From Calliopum simillimum (Eukaryota; Arthropoda; Insecta; Diptera; Lauxaniidae), in NCBI GenBank assembly GCA_951812925.1, contig OX638369.1, positions 27,360,533 through 27,424,532 of the forward strand: DNA of 64,000 nt, in the 5' to 3' direction. A program made the translations under genes and the position numbers. The notes under the pieces were generated by a model. That model was not told the DNA's origin. It did no database searches and saw nothing but the letters and a program-made list of their open reading frames with translations. Positions 1 through 11,192 of this stretch are shown here, one piece after another (positions within the stretch are counted from its first letter, which is position 1; every line of letters starts with the position of its first letter).

Positions 1-390
1 CTAACTTCCTGACATTCTCATTATGATTCATCGATGAAAAAATCACTTCAAAAAATTTCATGCAGAACGCGCTATGCTCGTGATATTTTCAAGAAGATTT
101 ATCGATGACAATGACGTAATGGATGACGTCGCTCAAAAACGCCACCGGGATGTTACAAAAAAAAAAAAATGTTTGTGTTTCTTTAACAGCTTCTGGAAAG
201 TTGCTTTCTGGCGCAGAACATTGATTTTAGAAATAGTCAAAAATCTCAATTTTCATACGAGTCACCCATAAAACATATATCCTGAGGATATGTTATGTTT
301 TTGTATAATTTCATAGCATACTTTTATGCGCTGCTCAATATCAAGCGATATGTTTTGTAGGACAAATTTCACAAAGGCATAGCATTCTTT

Positions 391-727
391 GGTGCCGTGA
401 CATAGTCCCCACGGACATAATCCCCATTCACGAAATGGGGATTATGTCCGCCAATAATTCGGACATTGTCCCCATTTCGAAAATGCTTGCGAAAAGCTTG
501 CGGACATAATCCCCAGGAAAAAACGGACATAATCCCCTTAACGATATTTCCTTACGCCTTATTTTGTTATTGACAACAGCCGCAGCTCAGGATTTACAAC
601 TCCCAAAAATTCCAATACCGTTTCCGCGGCGGCCTTCAGCAGCGGATCAGTCTGTAATATATCCAACACCTAGATTACTAGCCACAGTAATTTTACATAA
701 GAAAAATGGGGATTATGCCCGGTAACC
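391..727. mobile_element. 337 bp MITE with 9 bp target duplication
   Basis: The ends form an imperfect 20-base terminal inverted repeat (GGTGCCGTGACATAGTCCCC and the complement of GGGGATTATGCCCGGTAACC). The 9-base word GCATTCTTT flanks both sides (382-390 and 728-736). Inside, the word CGGACATAATCCCC recurs in both orientations. No coding potential. A 9 bp duplication suggests a P/Mutator-like or foldback-type mobiliser, but the superfamily is undecided. Confidence 0.75.
412..450. repeat. Perfect hairpin inside the MITE
   Basis: A 17-base stem CGGACATAATCCCCATT (412-428) pairs exactly with 434-450 around a 5-base loop. Further copies of the half-site occur at about 503-540. Confidence 0.9.
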
Positions 728-736
728 GCATTCTTT

Positions 737-3110
737 CATACTGAAACTTTACAAAAAAGAAGCGTACTTTGAGGCTCAATTTTTCTGAGACAGAGAGGAA
801 AACTTTTGATGCTGAACTTGAACATTTTTTTTTTGTAAGTTTTATGATTTTGCCCTTGGCATGCAAACAAAGTAGTTTTACACAAAAATTTTGTGTTTTT
901 GATGCAATAAAAATTCTAGCATGATTTTTTCACCGGAATCAAAATATTTTTTTAAAAGTTTATCATTAAGCAAAGGCATACATTTCAATGGTTAGCAGAA
1001 AAAAATTTATTGGCGATTCACCTTAATGTACATGTGAAAAGTTATTTTTTTTTTTTTTTTTTTTTTTCAAGCAAAAATGCTATTGAAAGGGATTTTTGTG
1101 GACAACAAAAGTTTGATGTTATTTATCACAATCAAATTTAAAAAAAAAATAAAATCTAAAAAAACGTTCCCGATCCCACTGAGAACAATATCCTGAACTA
1201 CAAAAATAACTCATTTTCACAAAAAATGCTCGAAACCTGGTTTTGTCATCTTTGCACAGAAATATTCCCGAGAATTCTTTCTCAGATTGCCTTGCAATCT
1301 CATTATGGGCTTGTGATCTTGTAGTTTATTTCGCATATCCGGATGACTTAAACTATTCGTTAAAGTTCAAATGGAATCCATTGGATTTTTACCAGGACTC
1401 ATAAAGTTGTCATTGGATTTTGCTTCTGGTTTGTCTTCTGCTTCACTTGCGAGTTTATTATGCATTTTTTTTTTATCATTTCCATACCTTATAATTCAGA
1501 ATCACACGATTGTTTCAGCATTGTTCCTTTGCTTTCTATTTAGTTTTTTTTTTTCTTCTTCTTTAATTGTCCTTGAAAGAATCCAAAAAAATTATATAAA
1601 CCTTCAAAATTTTTTGTTCCTTAAATTATATACTAAGTTTTGATTGCTTTAAGAATTTTTTCTGTTCATTTTTTTTTTAATTCCAAAAGACTCCTCTTTA
1701 AAAACCAATTAAATTTCAGATAAATACCACTTAAACCACTAAGCATTTTTTGAACGATTTATCACGTACACATTCATTCATTTACATGTGTGATGTATGT
1801 ATGTACATATATGTAAGCATTTATGTGCACAACTTAACCATTACTCGTTGATTGTGCTGAAATTAAATCTTTCGTGGTCTGTCTATCTATCTGGTTGCTG
1901 CCTTTTTCTCTTCAAGCAGGACACAAAGGATTTCCAACGTTGTTGTGCTGTCACGTCACTCATTTTGATGTATTGCTGCAATTCATTCATATGGTATTGT
2001 ATGTGTGTGTGTGTGTGTGTGCATACATATCCGCACTCCTATGTCTCTTGATGTTCAATCAACTGTCAATAATCGTACGCAATCAATTTGATTTCAATTT
2101 TGCATGAATTGTTTGTCCAGGATAAAGTAAGCAATTTTATTTTCATGGCATTCACTTTGCGCTTGGAGTTAAAAAAAAATGGTGGGATGGGTTCTTTCTT
2201 TTTACGAATTTGATTTGGTTTTGTTTTTATGTAAACAAATATTGGATTTTATTGTTTTCTTCAATTCTATAATAAGAACAATTTTTCTTACATGCATATC
2301 CATAAAATTTAGTTCTGGCTGTTTTGGATTGACTTTCAATGGGTAGTAATACAACAGCTTTATCAAATGACAAAACTCAGGCGACTGGAAAAAATTACGG
2401 TTAAAGTTGGGTCAATATCCTTAATAAAAAGTTATTTTTCTGTGAAAGCTATTTGTACCCATGCAATTCAGTTCAGTTCAGTGCGTATAATGTAATTCTA
2501 GTGTGGTTTCAATTACTTTTCATTCGGGAGACTTTTTGATGAAAATAGTGAGTCACCCGATTAAAAGTATTCCGCCCTGTTCCCATCCACTTTCACACAG
2601 AATCGGATATGAAGTGGAATGCAAAACTTTTCGAAAAGTCCGCAAAACTAATGAGTTCATGATACAACTTTTCAATGAATTTTGCTTTTTAAAGCTGTTT
2701 TGTTATAGAAATTTAAAAAAAAAAATTAACAGAGTTTCTTCTATTTTGTCGAGTGATTTTAAATCTTTATTGCATAATTAATATTGTAAAAAATTAAAAA
2801 CTCAAACTACAAAAATATTTTTTCCGATGAGAAGTAAAAAGTCAACGTTTTGGCATTTTCGAACTCAACTTCTATGTGAGTCATTTCCCAAGCGGAAAAG
2901 AAGTGCTTCAAAAACCCTTCTGAAGTGCATCCTTTTCACCAATAAGCGCTTCCGCTCCGTAAGGACTATACTTTCTTTTTAACATTGCATGTCATAGGAT
3001 GTAAGCGAGCAAAAGCTTACCGCAGCCTTACCATAAAAAGGGTTTTTAAAGCGCTTATTTGTAATGCTGTGGTAAGCGTTTTTTCAATAAAATTAAAAAA
3101 AAAAGAAAAA
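737..3110. other. AT-rich non-coding stretch
   Basis: No gene or intact element recognised. It contains T- and A-runs (around 1046-1068) and a (TG)10 microsatellite at 2002-2021. The short frames near 1371-2107 and 2503-2781 are low-complexity and look spurious. Confidence 0.6.
2002..2021 (+). repeat. (TG)10 microsatellite
   Basis: Uninterrupted dinucleotide repeat directly visible. Confidence 0.95.
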
Positions 3111-3120
3111 AAAACTGGCC

Positions 3121-3207
3121 GCGCCAGAATTTGAATCCACGACCATCCTCGTGCTAGATATCTTTTCTTACATTTACCAACCCTTTAGACCGCTACACCA
3201 ATGCCCG
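3121..3207 (-). repeat. tRNA-like SINE head
   Basis: On the minus strand the sequence reads like a degenerate tRNA: an A-box-like TTGGTGTAGCGGTCTAAAGG and a B-box-like GGATTCAAATTC about 55 bases later, followed by a T-rich tail. The long spacer and imperfect stems argue for a tRNA-derived SINE and not a working tRNA gene. Confidence 0.5.
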
Positions 3208-3566
3208 ATGATAAGAAGAGGTATTAAATTTGTATTGTATATTAAGCAAATGTTGTGTAAACAGAATTTGACATACAAATGCTCCTGCAGCATTACATAG
3301 AATCATTGTGCAATCAGTTTCAATTCAAGTAAGCAAAAGGAAATAAAAAAGAGAAAGGAAAATAGAAAAGTGAAATAAAAAAAGGTTGAATAAAAAATAT
3401 TTTAATAAAAAAAAAAATAAAGCAAAAACAAACAAAAAAAGGAAAAAAAAAATCACCCAGGTTGGGTTCGAACTCACGATGTTCTTACTGCAGCCTTATA
3501 TGGAATCATTGTATAATCAATTTCAATTCAATTAAACAAAAGTAAATTAATAAGAGAAAGGAAAAT

Positions 3567-4212
3567 AAACTAGTAAGGGTGTAAATTTTGGCCTGGCCAA
3601 AAAATAAATACCCTACACTGCAGTATTTTGAAAATTTTGCTTATATGGGAGGTGCCACGCCCTCTTGTCCGAGTATACCCAGTTCTTGTTCAGAGCTTGC
3701 ATTTATATTTTTTAGTGTCAGAGTGAAATTTAGTTGGATTATCTCAAAAAACGCTTTCAGTATAGCGTTTTGAAGCTTTTGTCTATATGGGAGGTGCCAC
3801 GCCCCCTTGTCTGATTTCACCCAATTTTTTCTGAGAGCTTTCATTTATACTTAGTGTCTGAGTCAAATTTGGTTCGAATATCTCAAAAAACGCTTTCAGT
3901 ATAGCGTTTTGAAGCTTTTGCTTATATGGGAGGTGCCACGCCCTCTTGTCCGAATTCGCTCAGTTTTTTATCAGAGCTTGCGCTTACAATTCGTAGTACT
4001 TATGTGTATTGTGGTTGCATTGTCGTGAAAAATACTCCTAAAATTGCATTTTGAATAAATTTTTTGTATGGGCGGTAGGCGTGTCCGTTGACCGATTTCG
4101 CTCATTTTCAATCCCCCGAGCTAACTTTGACGACGGAGGCAGTGTACCAAATTTCATTGAATTATCTTGCCCAGTTTTCCCAAAAAGTGTATTTCAACAC
4201 ACAGCCAGCCAC

Positions 4213-4243
<31 letters not shown>

Positions 4244-4396
4244 CCCAGCCAGCCAGCCAGACAGACGGACATGGCTATATCGACTCAGGAGGTGACGCTG
4301 ATCAAGAATATATATACTTTTCTATACCTGCCACGCCTCCTTCTCTGCGTTACAAACGGAAGGACAAAGTGAATATACCCTGGGTGTAGGGTATAA
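3567..4396 (-). mobile_element. Mini-me/DINE-1-like (Helentron-related) element, copy A
   Basis: Read on the minus strand it starts TATACCCTACACCC, contains TATATATTCTTGATCAGCGT, AGTCGATATAGCCATGTCC and a (GTCY/GGCT)n microsatellite (about 4200-4262), then three ~138 bp subrepeats each with GGGCGTGGCACCTCCC, and ends with GTGTAGGGTATT and the palindrome TTTTGGCCTGGCCAAAA. A conserved core between a TA-rich stretch and a (GTCY)n tract matches the published description of dipteran mini-me elements. Inverted subterminal repeats plus a 3' stem-loop fit Helentrons. Non-autonomous. Confidence 0.75.
4202..4262 (+). repeat. (AGCC)n microsatellite inside copy A
   Basis: Tetranucleotide tract visible directly. 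The same tract on the other strand is in copy B at 28888-28930. Confidence 0.95.
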
Positions 4397-4550
4397 AAAG
4401 TGAAATAAAAGATGTTGAATAAAAAATATTTTAATAAAAAAAAATAAAGCAGAAAAAAGTAAAAAAAAAGTAAAAAAAAAAATCATCCGGGCTGGGTTCG
4501 AACTCACGTTGTTCTTACTGCAGCCTTATAAAAAATCATTGTGAAAGTGC

Positions 4551-5069
4551 TTCTAAATTTCTAAGGAAACAAGCACTTTTGAAGTGCTTGGATCAGAAGT
4601 GCTAGAAATTTTTCCTCTTGGGTGTTAGTAAGAATTGTTCAAATACAGTATGCCGTCCAATTTTGTTTCTCAAATTGTAGTAGAACATCCAATAAACTCA
4701 ATAAAATGCATAGAGTAAGAAAAAATCTTTCTGAAATTCCCTCAAATCAAAAAAAACATCCTTAATAGGGCAAGACAAAATTCCGAGCAGTTATAATTTC
4801 AATTGCATTGCAGCAGCTGTTGTTAACGTGAAACTCAATTAAAGTTAATAAATTTAATAAAAAGTGTTTTGCTTCATAAACCTTTTTTACTTGTGTGTAT
4901 TTTTTAACTGACAGCTGCCTAAAGCCAACAAGTTTCCATTTCTAATGTGAAAAGTTAATCGTCTTGAACAGTTGAATAGGCCTTACTTCCACATCGAAAA
5001 TAAAAAGTAATCAAAAAGTTTTCGAAATTAAAAGTAATTGAAATAACACGGATTATGGAACATCTTTTA
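4551..5069. other. Non-coding, nothing recognised
   Basis: AT-rich sequence without a credible frame or repeat border. Confidence 0.5.
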
Positions 5070-5150
5070 TGTATTCTCCTTTAACTCATAGGAGGAGCAC
5101 AGGGCCAATATGAAATGTCTCCATGTGACGCGATCCCTTGCGATGACTTT
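5070..5150 (-). mobile_element. Second, very short 3' fragment of the same LINE
   Basis: About 80 bases match the last codons and 3' UTR of the LINE at 15111-15190 almost base for base (for example CTCCTTTAACTC, then GGAGGAGCA). The fragment stops after GCGATGACTTT. It is an extremely 5'-truncated copy of the same family. Confidence 0.8.
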
Positions 5151-5280
5151 TTTTTACATTTACATTTTCCTCTCTCTCGCGAAAATTTATCAAAGCTATA
5201 AAGCTACTACCATCCTGGGTTACCAATGCGCTGCAACTTTATGTGTTACCATATCAAAAATTTTAATTTAGTTTTTCGAC

Positions 5281-6361
5281 TTACACGTCTTATACTGACC
5301 TGAAGTATTTGTTGTGTAAAATAAAGTACACTTAAGTATTTGTTAGAATCAGCCCAGTCGGAGAATGTTCAATGCCTGCTTATAATCATGCTTTCTTTCT
5401 TGCCTTTTTTAAGATCTTTTAAACATTCTCGGATGCCTTCTAAGAACAGGCCTATTAGAAGGCTTGACTCCTTCTTTACTGTAGATTTTTAAACATACTA
5501 TTGTCCTTTCATATTAGAAGCGATCGTAGAAGGCCTTCATTGCTCCCTTCTTTGTGTAAGCAAGCTTGTCATGTCTTACTGCCCAAATAATTTTTTGTAA
5601 AAAAAAAAATAAAGAAATAAGGGAAGACAGCATGCCTGCTTCTGTCCTTTCATATTAAAAGCTATGATAGAAACCTACCTTGCTTAATTTTTTTGTAGAT
5701 TTTTTTAGATATTATAACTCTCAATATATTTAATAAAAGTACTATTTAAGTGTATCATGCTTGGTGCATAATTTTGGATTTCTATGATAGAGTAGCTATC
5801 AATGACATCCAATATAGGACATGTCGATATTAACGAATATCGAAATATGCCTGCGTTGCTGCCTTCTTCGAAGAAGCAAGCGTGTCATGTGTAAAAAAGA
5901 TAGAAGGGAAGTCAGCATGCCTTTTTCCGTCCTTTTATGTTAGAAGTGATAGTAGAAGGCCTGCTTTGCTGCCTTTTTTTAGAAGCGAGAGTGCCAGGCC
6001 TTGGCGCCCAATGACAACATGTGTAAAAAAGAAAGGAAGAAAGAAGGGAAGGCAGCATGCCTGTTTCTGTCCTTTCATATTAGAAGCGATCGTAGAAGGC
6101 CTGCTTTGCTGCCTTCTTTTAAAAGCGAGAGTACCAGGCCTTGGCGCCAAATGACATCGTGTGTAAAAAAGAAAGGAAGAAAGAAGAGAAGGCTGCAGGC
6201 CTACTGGCACTCAAAGAAGGCCTAATATCATGCCTATTCGACTACTCTTTCTCCTACTGGGAGGTTTGTTTTTAACACTGATGAAACAATACAGTGTACT
6301 TCAGTGTCAAAATTAAATCAGTGTACAGTGAAGATTTCAATCTTGAATTTTTGGATCAAAT
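5281..6361 (+). repeat. Dispersed repeat split by a ~900 bp insertion
   Basis: The pieces 5281-5350 and about 6256-6361 together match the continuous copy at 43228-43392 (shared words CTGAAGTATTTGTTGTGTAAA-like, then CAGTGTACTTCAGTGTCAAAAT and CAGTGAAGATTT). The ~141 bp tandem array lies between them, so it was inserted into, or expanded within, this repeat. Confidence 0.6.
5500..6235 (+). repeat. Tandem array, ~141 bp unit
   Basis: The landmark TGTCCTTTCATATTAGAAG recurs at about 5502, 5646, 5928 (diverged) and 6068, that is at spacings of one, two and one units of about 141 bases. Each unit also carries GCAGCATGCCTG, GAAGGCCTGCTTTGCTGCC and GAGAGTACCAGGCCTTGGCG. The last two full units (5885-6014, 6017-6157) are the best preserved. 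The overlapping reading frames in both directions are by-products of the repeat. Confidence 0.85.
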
Positions 6362-7372
6362 ACTTTAGTTCAGTGTTAAATGTGAGAGTAAAAAAAATAT
6401 TAAAATTTGTGAATAGTTTTGGAAGGACATATATCTTTGTATTGATTAATTAAAACAACATTAAATTTTTAAATTATTTTTTGTTTATATTTAGAAGTTT
6501 CTTGTTTTTAGCTTAAATTGTACAAAAAAAAAAACTATGCATAATTTTTATATTAAAGCAAACTTGCGAGAAAAAATTAACATACAATTTTTGACGAAAA
6601 ACAAAAATATTGACATGAAAAACATGAAAAGAATTATTGGAATTATGAATTTGTTTTTATTATTTTCTAAAATTTTCGATTTTCGATTTTTTTTTTTTTT
6701 TTTTTTTTCTTTTTAATTTAATCGTGGGCAAAATATATAAAGCGAGGAACACAAAGAAACAAGGAAGAAGTAATGTAAATGATACAAAGACAAGTAATAG
6801 ATTTAAAAAACAGACTTATAAATTTTGAAGTTTTAACGAAATTAGAAAAAGAAAAACTTAAAACAAAAAAAAAAAATAATAGAATTTCCGATAACAAAAT
6901 CATTATCGCGGACTAAGCGCAATTTTATTCTATATATAGTTATTTATCTGTTTAAAGAATATTTATTTTAAAACGATTTCAAAGTAAAGATAATTTTTTT
7001 TGTATATAAATTTACACTAAAGCTTATAATTAAATTTAAATTATTATAAAATTGTACAATAATAATGCGAATTATATTAAATTAATTTCTTGCAATTTAA
7101 TAAAATAATTTTGTGTTTTTAATTTAATTTAAATTTAACTGAATAATTTTAATTAATAATGCCTTTGTACAAGAAATGTAATGTGAACATGAGTGATGTC
7201 TGTGGGCATAATGGGCAACAAAATGATTATACAAAATAATTTAGTGATGATTGCGAATTGAATGAAAGTAGAAGAGGAGGAGGAAGAGTTTTGAAGTTGA
7301 GAAAGCGCTGAAAAAAGAAGAAATAATAAATAGATACTGCAATGATTTTATCGTTTTTTTAGAACACATAAA
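6362..7372. other. AT-rich non-coding stretch
   Basis: Nothing recognised beyond homopolymers and ATTTAA-rich sequence. Composition alone is uninformative. Confidence 0.5.
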
Positions 7373-7432
7373 CCCACTTTTTTTTGGAAAGAGGCCAAAA
7401 AGACCCCATAAGAACAAGATATAATGGGTTAA
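7373..7432. repeat. Solo unit related to the 26.8-28.5 kb palindrome
   Basis: The segment reads ACCCA, then CCAAAAAGACCCC, then AAGATATAATGGGTT. This is the layout of the repeated core unit inside the large palindrome (ACCCATTATAAACAAG, GGGTC, GACCC, TATAATGGGTTAAG). Confidence 0.6.
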
Positions 7433-7546
7433 TACCTTTGAGAAAATTATTTATTGCGTGATTGCATTGTGACCTTGGAACAACAAGTTTTATCCAAAAT
7501 GAAGATATAAGCAATTTTTGGAAAACTATCTGTTAATAAATTTAAA

Positions 7547-7993
7547 TGCCTAAAAATATGCAGCAATATTTTTTATATCAATAGCTCAAAATCAATCATT
7601 CTCTTCCTCGACGGTCAATTTTTAATTCGTAGCCATAGGCCGTCTATACATTTTCAACATTTTGTAGTTCGGCGTTATGAAATGCAAGAATGATGAAAAT
7701 GAAAAAAATAGCTCCTAAAATTATGCGACATTTTTTTCATGAAAATGCTGTATTGATACAAAGCAACTGACGTTTAGTAAGAAGCACATAATAATTACCC
7801 TTATTATCTGATTCTTTTTCGATTGGAACTACAGAATCAAGATTTTGCTATCATATATATCCAGAATCGAATCATAAATTTTTGAAATCAAAATCGAACG
7901 AAAATCGATCGACAGTCGAAGTACGACTATGCTAATAAGGGCGAATATTTTAAGTTTTCGAAAATTTGCAGTATTGAGAGCATATTTTTAGGC
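7547..7993. mobile_element. TIR element, family TGCCTAAAAATATGC, long copy
   Basis: It begins TGCCTAAAAATATGCAGCAATATTTT and ends in its approximate inverse (GCAGTATTGAGAGCATATTTTTAGGC). A short relative is at 9627-9725 and single ends occur elsewhere (for example 20560-20574). No coding capacity. Confidence 0.55.
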
Positions 7994-8162
7994 TGTCAAT
8001 GCATTTTTCATTTTGTTGAATTTTTTATTTCAAATTCAGCATAGTTAAATTTTCTACGAAATTAAGTAACCTTTACCAATTTAAAAACTAAAAAGGTTAA
8101 GCTTAATACTGAAGATTATGGATATCCAATGCCGTTAACAAAAATGAGCTACACTACTCTCT

Positions 8163-8232
8163 GGATATTTGCCATATGTCTGAAAATAGCGTTTTCTGCA
8201 CTTTTAGCCAAAGATTACTCGGATCCCAGACC
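8163..8232 (+). repeat. Dispersed ~70 bp repeat shared with 52133-52205
   Basis: Both copies contain CATATGTCTGAA, CGTTTTCTG, a diverged AAGATTACTCGG/AGGATAACTCAA block, and AGACCTG in the same order. Its borders are not defined. Confidence 0.5.
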
Positions 8233-8900
8233 TGTTAGAAAAAATCTGTTGACAGATTTAGCATCATCGCCCGCAAGGTAACCAAAAGATCTCATTCAAA
8301 ATTTTGTTCTTTTAATCTGTTGCACTGTGTTATCAGCTGGCTACTTTTTTCCTTTTTTAAATTAACCTTTTTTCTATCAACCAAATGCAAAATTTTCTTA
8401 ATGAAGATTTCTACAAAGACCCAAAATATTGTGGGACCGAATTATATATAGAAAACAGCGTGGCATTTTAGGACAGAAACCGTCTAAAGACAACTGCGAT
8501 GATAAATGTGATCGCATTGTTCTATCAATCTCATGCTAAATCCTCTATGTTGTTTTAATATGGATTATAAGTATTTAAAAATTATAAGTTGCTTTTTGTA
8601 AGGTCTCACAAGCAAGACATGATATTCTCCTGTAGGACCGACTGAGACAATTGTCTCAATAATCCCATCTTTGTCTAATTGTTTTGGACGTAGACCGAAA
8701 CGGACTACACCTAAAACTAGAATAATTTCACTTTAATTATCAATTGCAACAAAAATGGACCAAATGTAATGCAAAGTCGGTCATTTGTATCAAATACTGT
8801 CCGAATGTAAAGCATAAGCCGTCATTAGTACCAAAAGTGGTCCAATTTGTGTATCAAAGGTGTCAATGAAATTATAACGTTACTAACTTCGTATGTATAG
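8233..8900. other. Non-coding; possible decayed repeat
   Basis: No gene. Around 8635-8870 short words such as GAATGTAA and AATGCATAAG recur near the SINE and again at 9290-9350, suggesting one decayed composite element around the tRNA-like modules. Confidence 0.35.
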
Positions 8901-8934
8901 TACTGTTTGGATGTTTGTCGACTGTGAAGAAGAG

Positions 8935-9205
8935 CAAACGATAGTGTATCGGTCTAATGACTTGCACTGCTTGAAGAGACCCGGGTTCAAATCCCTCCAC
9001 TCGGTGGTTTTCAATTCCAATTTTTAAATTTCCATTTATTTGTACACAATTTGTCTGAAGAGTCTTCGGAGCGGAAAATGAAACATGTGTTCAAAATAAT
9101 AAAAAAATTAATAAGAAAAATTTTATCCGCACTGAGACTCGAACCCGGATCACAATCTCAGAAATATAAAATAAAGTCTGAGACACATTCGTCTATGAAA
9201 CCTTT
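8935..9205 (+). mobile_element. SINE-like element: tRNA-like head, body with decayed hammerhead, inverted tRNA-like module
   Basis: Plus-strand tRNA-like module at about 8938-9003 with A-box-like TAGTGTATCGGTCTAATGAC and a strong B-box GGGTTCAAATCCC. An AT-rich body follows, then TTTGTCTGAAGAGTCTTCGG and GAAACATGTG, homologous to the hammerhead at 21761. On the minus strand at 9205-9120 there is another tRNA-like module with GGGTTCGAGTCTC. The inverted arrangement is unusual for a SINE; it could be two elements or a composite. Confidence 0.55.
9049..9096 (+). ncRNA. Decayed hammerhead ribozyme
   Basis: CTGAAGA keeps the CUGANGA core. It is followed by GTCTT and AAAAT arms that pair imperfectly (one C-A mismatch and a terminal G-U), then GAAAC. 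The cleavage-site region has an extra base (GTGTTC) and stem I barely pairs. Probably inactive; it is identifiable through the intact relative at 21761-21807. Confidence 0.5.
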
Positions 9206-9626
9206 TGACGTTTTTGTGTAAAATTTGTATATTAAATTAATTTCTTTGAAATTTATACATGAAAAAAAAATTGGACCTTTTCTAGACCGAATGTAATGGA
9301 TAAGACAATTACCCTTTTTTGGTCTCTATGTACTGCATAAGAAGACAATTGGTTACGTCCAATGACAAACAATACAAAACGTAAATGGAACTAGTATATG
9401 TGATGGGACCAGAATTTGGACTAGTCGGTCGCCCCCAAGGTCTAGTTTACAAACTGTGGTCCTTCAAGGTATGTGGTGTAAACTGTAGTAATTGTATAGA
9501 ACTGAAGAATGTAGTCCATTGCGAACGACATTCACAAGAGAATTTTAGTGATTCAATTTAATTTGATTTGATGGACAACAAAATAATAAAACAAAAAAAT
9601 GGAAGAACCCATAAACATTTCGAAAG

Positions 9627-9725
9627 TGCCTAAAAATATGCAATGAAAATAGCACAAATATTGCCTGCAAATTTTCGATACATCAATATAATTTTATGCC
9701 AATTTATATTGCATACTTTTAGGCA
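9627..9725. mobile_element. 99 bp MITE with 18 bp inverted ends
   Basis: TGCCTAAAAATATGCAAT at the left pairs with ATTGCATACTTTTAGGCA at the right with one mismatch. It is the compact member of the family at 7547-7993. No clear target duplication. Confidence 0.7.
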
Positions 9726-11186
9726 TCATTTCGCAAACAACTTTGCACTGCTGTAATGAAACTAGAAAAGAAAACAAAAAACAAAATAGCGTTAGTTGTA
9801 TAGCAGCAATAGGATAAATAGTTGCAGTTTATGATTAGAATACATTAGTAAATAGTTAATAGGTATTATTTTTCATGTTTGCCTTACAAAACATGCATAG
9901 GAAACAATGATTTATTTTCTTTTTTTTTTTTTGTTTTTTTGATTATATGCTACTTATGTTCAATGAGCGTCATATGTAGATTTGTATGTAAATGTGTATG
10001 TTTTTTGTCTACTTTTTTTTCGTGATGCAATTAGCGTGAATTTTTTTTTTAATTATTTTATTGTAAGTGTTGAGGGGGAGCGTGTATAGTATTTGTGTTG
10101 GTTAATTGAGTGGTTTTAACAATTATTTAGAGTTTAATTTTATGAGTTTCTTTTTTGTTTTCTTTTAAATTAACATATATTTTCTGTTTTTCATTGGCTT
10201 AGAAAATAAAAATAAAAAGTGTTACATATAGTACATACATACTTAAATTGTGGCTGTATTAATTTGTTTTCGTTTTAACTTTTCATAACTTTATATTTTG
10301 CAATAATTTAATTTGTTTTCTTTTAATACATTTCTAATACATTTAAAAAAATAATAATAATTATAATGATAGCGTATAATTATAAACTAAAAATACAAAT
10401 TAATTTATACAAAAAAGTCTGGCTTTATATTTAACGCTTAAATATAACGTGTTACAATGTTTGAATATTTTATTTTATTATTAATATAATAGCAGTTTCA
10501 TTTTTAACTTAACAAAAATAGTTTTAATACAATAATAGTAATAATTTAAATCTAAATTTTAATTAATCGATGCTATTTGAATTCGTAACAATTTATTCGT
10601 TGCAATTATTAACTGCTGTTGCTGCTGCTTAGCGCCCCTCCCACACACTTGAAATGCTATCGTAGTAACAATGAGTGCCGGAAAAGTATACAACACAAAT
10701 TCGCTAAATAAATTGCAATTTTTGCAACTTTTTAGGCACTATTTGAAACTGCTGTTACAATCAATAAGTGCTCTAGCGAAGTTGGGGAGAGTTTGGCCAA
10801 AAAAGAAAATTATGTGCATAAATTAAAAAAAAAACTATCAATTTTTGCATGAAGCAGTTACATTTTTTGAGGCGATCTGACAAAAGAGACTATATCCGTT
10901 AAGATCAATATTTTTTGTTCTGTGTTTTTGCACCAAGCGCTACGTACATATCTAAAGATGAACAGCGAATAAACTTTAACTATTTTGAAACTACCTTTTT
11001 GATCTTCAGAATTCAAAATGCCATACCTTCAACGATAGTTAAGCGATTTTCGCGTCATTCACTTTAGAATTTTGTTCTTCATACAGTACAATCAACAACT
11101 CATTTTTGAACTATGACAAGATAAGGTCGCTCTTCGTCAGATCGCATTATATATACTATAAATAAAAGTATGCGCAATAATCAATA
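9726..11186. other. AT-rich sequence downstream of Star
   Basis: No gene or clear element. It may include Star 3' UTR if the transcript runs beyond 11187. A CTGCTGTTGCTGCTGCTT stretch lies at 10611-10630. Confidence 0.45.
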
Positions 11187-11192
11187 TTTATT
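11187..11192 (-). terminator. S: Candidate polyadenylation signal for Star
   Basis: AATAAA on the minus strand, about 335 bases after the Star stop, is the first canonical hexamer downstream. An ATTAAA variant lies nearer, at 11474-11479. In DNA this AT-rich such hexamers arise by chance, so the true 3' end is unknown. Confidence 0.25.

Larger units (their letters stand above)
3290..4545. repeat. Two ~200 bp direct repeat units, the second split by an insertion
   Basis: Unit 1 is about 3290-3489 and unit 2 about 3490-3570 plus 4397-4510. Shared landmarks: TGTGCAATCAGTTTCAATTCA, or close variants, near the start; AAAGTGAAATAAAA, GTTGAATAAAAAATATTTTA and a minus-strand B-box-like GGGTTCGAACTCACG near the end. 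The Helentron-like element at 3567-4396 interrupts unit 2. Confidence 0.65.

Noticed and set aside
5882..6225. Overlapping 74-91 codon frames in both directions
   Set aside because: They arise from the ~141 bp tandem array, open in several frames because the unit lacks stops.
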